Shown here in pieces: positions 9,275 through 14,933 of a DNA stretch of 14,933 nt; positions within the stretch are counted from its first letter, which is position 1, and every line of letters begins with the position of its first letter. The position numbers were made by a program, and so were the translations under genes. The stretch lies in assembly GCA_030849805.1 (NCBI GenBank), contig JASANZ010001845.1:1-14933 (forward strand). The letters run 5' to 3'. Under the pieces are notes generated by a model. The model had not been told where the DNA came from and searched no databases. It saw nothing but the letters and a program-made list of their open reading frames with translations. This DNA is from Sergeia podlipaevii (lineage: Eukaryota > Euglenozoa > Kinetoplastea > Trypanosomatida > Trypanosomatidae).

Positions 9275-11548
9275 AACAAGCAAACAAGCCACATTTCCTT
9301 TTTTCAAAAGAGTAAGTAAATAGCACGATTATAGAAGTGACAATATCAACAATACCGAAAGGCAGAAAAAAAGAACAGAAGATAGGAAAAAAGAATAAAA
9401 AGGAAGGACAATAGCCTCTAAAAATGTTCAGTTTGACTAGGGTGGAAAAGTGTCTACGTCACAATACTAACATTAACTAACAGTGTAGTTGGTGACATCA
9501 ACATTCCATGAGTTGTTTTCTCGAGCGCACTGCTAAAATCACAGCACTAAAGGTATATATGAAGCACCACGCGCAGTAGCACCTGTGGAAAAAAAAAAAA
9601 GTGACGCTGAGGAGTGTAAAGACAAAAGGAGGGACGGGAAGCAACGAACCAAGTACGTTCACAACGATTAAAAAAAAAAAGAGGAAAAAAATAGAGAGAC
9701 ATTGCAAATCAAATAGTAAACTATCACCTTCTCATCATACTTCAAATATCACTGCCATTTTCTTTTTTGAAGTAGCACATGAGAGGTACAAACGAACATA
9801 CACACACACACTCAACGAAAAAAAAAAGAAATGCACAAGCACGCAAAAGAGTAAGTAGCAAGAGGAAGAGAGAAATTGAATATACAAAACAAAGTAAATT
9901 CTTTTTTTCCTTCTAAATATCTTCATTGAAACTTTTCTATGGCCCACAACAAAGATATATGCGTCAAACATACACTCCTACACACGCTATATATGTGTTC
10001 AAATTAAAAATGGAGTTCTTTTTAATGTGCCCCTCATTATAATTTTCAACATATATCCATCCTAATTGAGTTGGCTGCTGCAAATCAGAGCAATCAAGTC
10101 CCCCAGCACACATCGATAAGTGTACATACAACCCTCAACATAGATGGACATTTCGCGTACGTGCCTTGTATATACGATGACTCCCTGTTAAGAGGTGTCA
10201 TTTCCTCTCTCTTTTACTTTGTTCTCCGTTTGTATTTGCTTTTTTTTCCAAAAATAAAAGACACCTTTTAAAAAGGAAAAAAAAAAAGAAAAAAATTTAA
10301 AAAACTTTGACTTCTCCCTGGCACAAGTGGAGATAAAACAAGTGAGTGCCTGCATTTTCCTATAATTCCAGTATCAACTGTAGGAGCAGCTCAAACAAAA
10401 AGTGTGAAAGAATCAATAACTACTCACACATGTACACTCATCGCAACAACGACAAAAAATATTGTACGCAGGAATTGAGAAAAGGAAGAAAAGGGGGGTT
10501 GCTGTCACCCCTCTTTTGCTCTTCGTATTGCGTTCGCTATCAACTACTCCCGGAACGCGTATAGTACACCGGCGTCTTACAGGGCATAAGAAGACGTTTC
10601 ATTTCAGCAATACAACTCTCTTTTCCTCTCCATTATATATCCTACGACACACTCCACACACACAAAAAAAAACAAATTAATATGAAAGAAAGATTCTTAA
10701 AAAAAAAAAAAATAGCACTCCGATCACCTTATTCTTAACGGTCACACCACCCCGACACACGCATGATAAATACATCTCATTTATCCATAGATTTCACATC
10801 CCTTCTATGTAATGTATATATAAAGAACGTTATATATATATATCTAAAAAAAAGAAGAAAAAAAAAGAACAACAATGTCCACTATTCCATATAATTAAAG
10901 CCACCCCGCGCACTAAATGCAATAACAATAATATTAAAACCAAAATAGAGGAATATAACAGTAGTGGCAAAAAATAAATAAATAAAATACGGAAAACCAA
11001 AAGTACATTGCCACATAACAATGCACACAACTGTTTCGTTCTTTAAAAAAAAAAAAAAAAGCGTAGTAGAAGAGGCCCATATTAGCTACAAAAACACCTT
11101 ATTCACACAAACACCCAGAGATATAAGACCTGAAAACAAAACAAAATGACAACACAACTCTTTTTTTTCTCACGTCGGGTTGGAGATGAAGAAAAAAAAG
11201 GAAAAAAGTGATATATCTGATACCTACATAAACCTTTAACACCTACCTTCTTTTTTTGGGCAAAAAATCAACAGCAACAAAATATTTAGTTTTAATTTTC
11301 AAGCCTGTGTGTGTTTGTGCTTCCTTTCCATTTTTTTTTTTTTCTTAGCGCAACAACTATGTGTTTCCGTTTTTTGATGATAATAATATATGATGGCTTT
11401 TCTTCTTCTTTTGATCGTAAGGAGCTTTTGGACGTCAACTTACACAGTGCCACTGTAGTCAAATGATAAGAAAAGAAAAGGGTGAACTAAGGCACACATG
11501 TTGGTTTTAAACAATTATATATAAATCTGAAGGCCACTTTGGGCTCTT

Positions 11549-13045
11549 CTACGCGGGAGAGTATCCAGAGACGAAAGGCGCAAGCATAAGCGGAGTTGCG
11601 GTGCTGCTAGCGCCACCGTCAAACTGTGTAGGAGACGTCAAACTCGCGTGCGCATTTTGTGACGTAAACGGGCTACTTGAAGAGCCTGGAGGCGGAGAGG
11701 AAGAAATAAATAGCTGCTTGCTTTGACTAGACAAGTTGGACAGATTGATTGCATTTTTGGTGAGCACGAACTGTTGACCGCCATCCAGCAGAACCACGGT
11801 GTTGGTGGGCTGCGGATTCAAAAGAGAGAACCCGCCACTGGCCTGCATACCTGAGGATGATGGGTTCGTCACTGGTGCGCTCTGAATTTGTGGGTTGAGA
11901 AATGCGGACGAAGGACCCGGCGATGTCTGTGGGTGTGGTAGCTGCGGTGCATTAAGAGAGTTCATTGGGATAAATATCTGCTGTCCGCCTTCACCAAGCG
12001 TATAGCAGTACCCAGGCGTGGACCGCAGTAACTGCGTAGTGGGCATCGATGGATAGGCGGCAGAGCTTCCTTCGAAAATAGTCGCCGGGCTGCCAGTTCC
12101 TGTGCTGGTCTGGGAAACGTGATACGGAGGTGGAGAGGCAGATACCATGCCTTGCATAAAGGGCATAGAGCTGTTGCTACTAAACCCTGCCGTCGTACCA
12201 TCCATCCCGTGAGAGCCATTGCCACTGGTGCCACCGGCTGCATATCCGTTACTGACGCCCCTGTTGTTCAGAGGTGATGCCCCAAACATGCCTGAAAAAG
12301 GACTTGGAGCGGACTGAGCGTACTGCTGCTGAAGTGGGAGAGAATGTATAGAAGCGGCTTCACTGGCGCCGAGTTCAACTCCCGCGGAGCCCATGGCAGC
12401 GCCACTATTTGTACCGCTGCGGCGCGGAGGGGGAAAAACACATCCACTAGTCTGCCCACTCTGCAATGGAGCCCCGTGCGCACCTTCGCGGCGCCTGCGA
12501 CGCTCGCGCTTCGCCTCATCACTGTCCTCGAACTTTGCAAGTATAGGTGCGGAGCCGTGAAAGTACGTGTTACTGCCGTGCAGCTTCTGGAGAGCGTTCT
12601 TCGCATCCTCGACGTGCTGGTACTCTGCATAGACGACCCACACTGGGCACCCATAGTGATCCTCCCGCATGGCGCAGTACGTCAGTGTACCAAAAGTTTG
12701 AAGGAAGTGCTCCACACGATCCTGGGGGACGCTGAGAGGAATGTTACGGATGTACAAAGCGTTACTCGCCTCGTTGGCGGATCGACCATCATGATTGGAT
12801 GGATAAATAACAAGGGTAAAGTTGTGACCACACGCGCGAGTGCTCTTGCGGTTGAGGGCGGCATACGCAGCAGCCCCTTTCACTTCGCTATCAAAAAGAA
12901 CAAAGCCAAAGCCCTTGCTCTTGCCACTGGCTGCATCAAGCATAATCTTCGCACTGGCAGGCTCATATTCTGCGAAGATTTGCTGCAGGTCTGAGTCCGT
13001 CAGATTACGGGGCAACTTGGCAACAAACAAATTCTGCAAAGACAT
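11549..13045 (-). CDS. Gene B: two-RRM RNA-binding protein (498 aa), paralogue of gene A
   Basis: Predicted mRNA-binding regulator. RRM1 (about residues 5-84) has RNP2 LFVAKL (6-11) and RNP1 KGFGFVLF (44-51). RRM2 (about 95-171) has RNP2 LYIRNI (97-102) and a non-canonical RNP1, VWVVYAEY (135-142). The basic segment KRERRRRRE (179-187) is identical to that of gene A. The ~310-residue tail is Ser/Gly/Gln/Pro-rich and presumably disordered. It contains two related motifs, GGQQIFIPMNSLN (353-365) and GGQQFVLTKNAIN (422-434), which gene A lacks. The start is firm because an in-frame TAA (13046-13048) lies directly before the ATG; the stop is TAG at 11549-11551. An open frame of 216 codons on the opposite strand is a shadow. 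Long flanking non-coding stretches suggest heavy UTR-based control. Family assignment is secure; the specific RNA target and orthologue name are unknown. Confidence 0.95.
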   Translation of the reverse strand: MSLQNLFVAKLPRNLTDSDLQQIFAEYEPASAKIMLDAASGKSKGFGFVLFDSEVKGAAAYAALNRKSTRACGHNFTLVIYPSNHDGRSANEASNALYIRNIPLSVPQDRVEHFLQTFGTLTYCAMREDHYGCPVWVVYAEYQHVEDAKNALQKLHGSNTYFHGSAPILAKFEDSDEAKRERRRRREGAHGAPLQSGQTSGCVFPPPRRSGTNSGAAMGSAGVELGASEAASIHSLPLQQQYAQSAPSPFSGMFGASPLNNRGVSNGYAAGGTSGNGSHGMDGTTAGFSSNSSMPFMQGMVSASPPPYHVSQTSTGTGSPATIFEGSSAAYPSMPTTQLLRSTPGYCYTLGEGGQQIFIPMNSLNAPQLPHPQTSPGPSSAFLNPQIQSAPVTNPSSSGMQASGGFSLLNPQPTNTVVLLDGGQQFVLTKNAINLSNLSSQSKQLFISSSPPPGSSSSPFTSQNAHASLTSPTQFDGGASSTATPLMLAPFVSGYSPA

Positions 13046-13070
13046 TTAATGTGCGTGTGCGCTGACTGAG

Positions 13071-13122
13071 TGTGTGTATGTATGTATGTACGTATGTATG
13101 TATGTATGCGTGTGTGTGTATG
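13071..13122. repeat. TATG/TG microsatellite in the leader of gene B
   Basis: Plus strand reads TG repeats, then about eight TATG units with one variant (TACG), then TG repeats. On the sense strand this is (CATA)n with (CA)n. In this orientation it adds no AUG to the leader; the opposite orientation would add one per unit. Confidence 0.9.
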
Positions 13123-13152
13123 CTTCCCTGCGATTAATCTCCCTCCCCTTCC

Positions 13153-13172
13153 ACTCTCTCTCTCTCTCTCTT
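13153..13172. repeat. CT dinucleotide repeat
   Basis: About nine to ten CT units on the plus strand, read as (GA)n in the leader of gene B. Confidence 0.9.
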
Positions 13173-13377
13173 TCTCAATCTCTGAGTAGGTATATGCCGT
13201 GAGCACGCAGCAAGATAGCAAATAATCACACCGCTTAGCTGTGTGTGATACTCCTTTACTATTCCCTTTTTTTTTTTCGTCCCCCTTTCCTTTTTCTTTT
13301 CTTTCCCTTTTTACCTTCACAGATGCAGGTAGTGAAAAAATAATAATAAAAAAGAATTTAAAAAAATTGCAATGTTT

Positions 13378-13454
13378 CTATCGAAAATGAAATAATAAAA
13401 CGTCAAAGCAAAAATAAAAATAAATAAAAAGAGCGAGGTACAAAGTTCAAATTG
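13378..13454 (-). promoter_or_regulatory. Alternative splice acceptor candidate for gene B (proximal)
   Basis: The U-rich minus-strand tract is AG-free from 13454 to 13380 (75 nt) and is followed by GATAG, with AG at 13379-13378. Use would give a leader of 332 nt, nearer the length usual for trypanosomatid mRNAs. A further U-rich tract (about 13368-13337) precedes an AG at 13316-13315. Confidence 0.35.
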
Positions 13455-13655
13455 CTTAAAATAATGAGAATGAAAGAAACCGCTGAACTCCTAATTCTTA
13501 GTAGTGATACCAGCGTCTTTGTAACTCGTGCCTCTCCGTTTTTCTTTTTACTTTCTCTACCTCAATAGGTACTGTCTATGCTTGTGAGTGTACACGTGCT
13601 TCGCAAGAAGACACACAAATTAAAAGCACGTCAAAGTACAAGGCAAAACTACGCA

Positions 13656-13740
13656 CTTGAGCAATGAGAAAAATATATAAAAAACAACAACAACAAAAAA
13701 AAGAGAGGCGAGACAGTGGTAAAATAGCGGGAGTGCAAAT
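13656..13740 (-). promoter_or_regulatory. Alternative splice acceptor candidate for gene B
   Basis: A minus-strand tract of C/U and U-rich repeats (about 13712-13665) is AG-free from 13740 to 13658 (83 nt) and ends in CTCAAG, with AG at 13657-13656. Use would give a leader of about 610 nt. The signal is good by eye, but AUG avoidance continues for another kilobase upstream, which argues that this is not the only 5' end. Confidence 0.35.
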
Positions 13741-14582
13741 CTTCTCTATATCTTTTTAGAACTTCTTTTTTCTATTGCTTATTTCTCTTCTCTTATTTCC
13801 ACAAACACGTTGTAACGGCACAAACAAAGAAAAAGAAAATAGAGAGGTCGTGATGAAGATGGGGGCTGAAACTCTTTACGTATAAAGCAAGAAAAATAGG
13901 GCGAAGAAAAAAATGCTGCTTAGCGAAACCCTATATGTACGCTACAGCAAACGCAGGTAAAAAAAGGGAAAAAATCAAACAAAAAAAAGAAAAAACTTCT
14001 TTTTAGAAAGCAAGAGAAAAATTGGAAGCACACAAGTTGAAATGTATATATTTTAATTATGGATGTTGATCTTTTGACTAATAAAAATGGCTGCCTTTCT
14101 GTTTAGTTTCTCCTTGTGTAATCGTTTTTTTCCCCTTCTCTTTCTGCAACTTCTCCAATTTGTATTTTCGGAGGTATTTTGCCTATTTCTTATCTTTATT
14201 GCTTTTTTTTTTTAAAGGAATTATGAAATCCGAGCTACTAATTAGTAATAAAAAGAAAAGGAACTAAGATAAGTAAAGAAAGGTAAATGAAGGAACAAAG
14301 ATAACACGGCGTTTTCAAAGCACCTTCGTAGTATCTGCTCTACCGTGTGTGACTGTGCGTTGCCCGACTTCCTCAACTTTGCCTTGATAAAACTATTAAG
14401 AGCTATAATAAGTTAATAATAATAATAATAAGGGTTGGTTCAGCTCCCTGCTGAAAAAAAAAAAGCAGCTGTTCTTTCCGTTGTGAATGTGAGTGATTGT
14501 GCACTAGGTGACTACAAATCTCCTTTTCAATCACACACAAAAAAATGACAAATTGATAGTTGAAGCTGTGATCCTCTTTTTC

Positions 14583-14663
14583 CTTTTTTTGAATTGTTGT
14601 AAAAAAAGAAAAAAAAGACAAATGACAAGGAAAAAAAAATGGAGGGAACGGGAGGGAGAAACA
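14583..14663 (-). promoter_or_regulatory. Alternative splice acceptor candidate for gene B
   Basis: The minus strand is strongly U-rich between about 14640 and 14590 and AG-free from 14663 to 14585. The first AG is at 14584-14583. Use would give a leader of about 1,537 nt. It is weaker than the 14700 site because a short purine run directly precedes the AG. Confidence 0.25.
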
Positions 14664-14699
14664 CTATTGCGGCAGCAATGATTTTCAGCAGCAGAGAGG

Positions 14700-14754
14700 C
14701 TAGTGATATGCAGATAAAAGATAAAGAGAGGAGATGGAGATGGGGCGATAAGAA
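14700..14754 (-). promoter_or_regulatory. Predicted distal spliced-leader acceptor of gene B
   Basis: On the minus strand a pyrimidine-rich tract (about 14754-14713) is followed by AG at 14701-14700, in the context TCACTAG. There is no other AG on the sense strand from 14788 to 14702 (87 nt), the AG-free zone expected before a trans-splice acceptor. It coincides with the upstream limit of the AUG-free region. Use would give a 1,654-nt leader. Confidence 0.5.
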
Positions 14755-14933
14755 ACGTACGCAGCCAACAAGCAGACCAGTTGCATCGCTACACCCCCCC
14801 CCCCTTCCAGAAAAAAAAATCGACACTCCCTCTTGTCGATAAAACAGTGATCTATTTTGATAGCAAAAACAAACAAACATTTCTTCATAGCTTGTTCATT
14901 TCGTTTATGTATCCATATAATGCGTTTTTTTTT

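Larger units (their letters stand above)
5887..11548. other. Gene-free stretch: 3' UTR of gene B plus spacer
   Basis: No open frame here looks like a real protein; all are short, low in complexity and rich in Phe/Cys/Lys from homopolymers. The plus strand is A-rich, so the transcribed strand is U-rich. It holds many oligo-A runs, CA, TA, GA and TAA repeats, and small less repetitive islands (about 7500-7620, 9421-9590, 10070-10200, 10495-10640) with no gene I can recognise. Sense-strand AUGs are frequent. The polyadenylation site, presumably upstream of the gene A acceptor, cannot be placed. Confidence 0.6.
13046..14699 (-). other. Predicted 1.65-kb 5' UTR of gene B, free of AUG
   Basis: Read on the sense (minus) strand, there is no ATG in any frame from 13046 to 14783, whereas the opposite strand carries about 34 ATGs over the same stretch (counted by eye). 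ATGs return at once beyond it: five on the sense strand between 14784 and 14933. A good splice acceptor at 14700 lies just inside the boundary. AUG avoidance is expected of a scanned 5' leader, so I infer that the leader reaches about 14699. It contains a (CATA)n/(CA)n repeat, a (GA)n repeat and several U-rich tracts, but no supported gene. Shorter leaders from inner acceptors are possible as alternative forms. Confidence 0.6.

Noticed and set aside
9226..9298. Regular repeats considered as a CRISPR-like or tandem array
   Set aside because: Simple CA microsatellite with no unique spacers.
12344..12994. 216-codon open frame on the plus strand
   Set aside because: It lies entirely antisense to the two-RRM coding region of gene B, shows no domain, and is the expected shadow of GC-balanced coding sequence.
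13000..13320. Minus-strand open frame of 106 codons overlapping the start of gene B
   Set aside because: It needs a GTG start, is made of repeat-derived residues, and lies in the AUG-free leader; it does not look like protein.
1..14933. tRNA, rRNA and spliced-leader RNA genes
   Set aside because: No match to the tRNA B-box pattern and no sequence like the spliced-leader exon was seen on either strand.

Overview
The window looks like nuclear DNA of a trypanosomatid (kinetoplastid) protozoan. It holds two intronless genes on the same (minus) strand, with GC-balanced coding sequence, separated by very long AT-rich spacers full of homopolymers and microsatellites. Upstream of each gene, sense-strand pyrimidine tracts end in an AG, as expected for spliced-leader trans-splicing from a polycistronic precursor. 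The repeat style suggests a Trypanosoma of the T. cruzi / T. theileri kind, but I cannot fix the species and other trypanosomatids are possible. No bacterial features, tRNA, rRNA, mobile element or CRISPR array was recognised.

Layout in the direction of transcription (right to left). 14784-14933 is upstream spacer. 13046-14783 lies upstream of gene B and has not a single AUG on the sense strand; a well-formed splice acceptor sits at its far end (14700). I read 13046-14699 as a 5' leader of about 1.65 kb. 11549-13045 is gene B, a 498-aa protein with two RRM domains. 5887-11548 is a gene-free stretch of about 5.7 kb, read as the 3' UTR of gene B plus spacer. 5461-5886 is AUG-free and holds a strong acceptor at 5696, giving gene A a leader of about 235 nt. 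3997-5460 is gene A, a 487-aa paralogue of gene B. 1-3996 is a further gene-free stretch, read as the 3' UTR of gene A and beyond. It includes one GC-richer island at about 1212-1480 that may be a coding relic.

The two proteins are tandem paralogues. Their first ~187 residues (RRM1, RRM2 and a basic Arg-rich segment) align without gaps at about 71% identity. Their ~300-residue low-complexity tails do not align. Trypanosomatids regulate genes mostly after transcription, so these are probably cytoplasmic mRNA-fate regulators. Their own long UTRs suggest that they are themselves regulated at the RNA level. The observation I rate highest is the 1,738-nt AUG-free leader of gene B, with its sharp boundary and several stacked acceptor signals.
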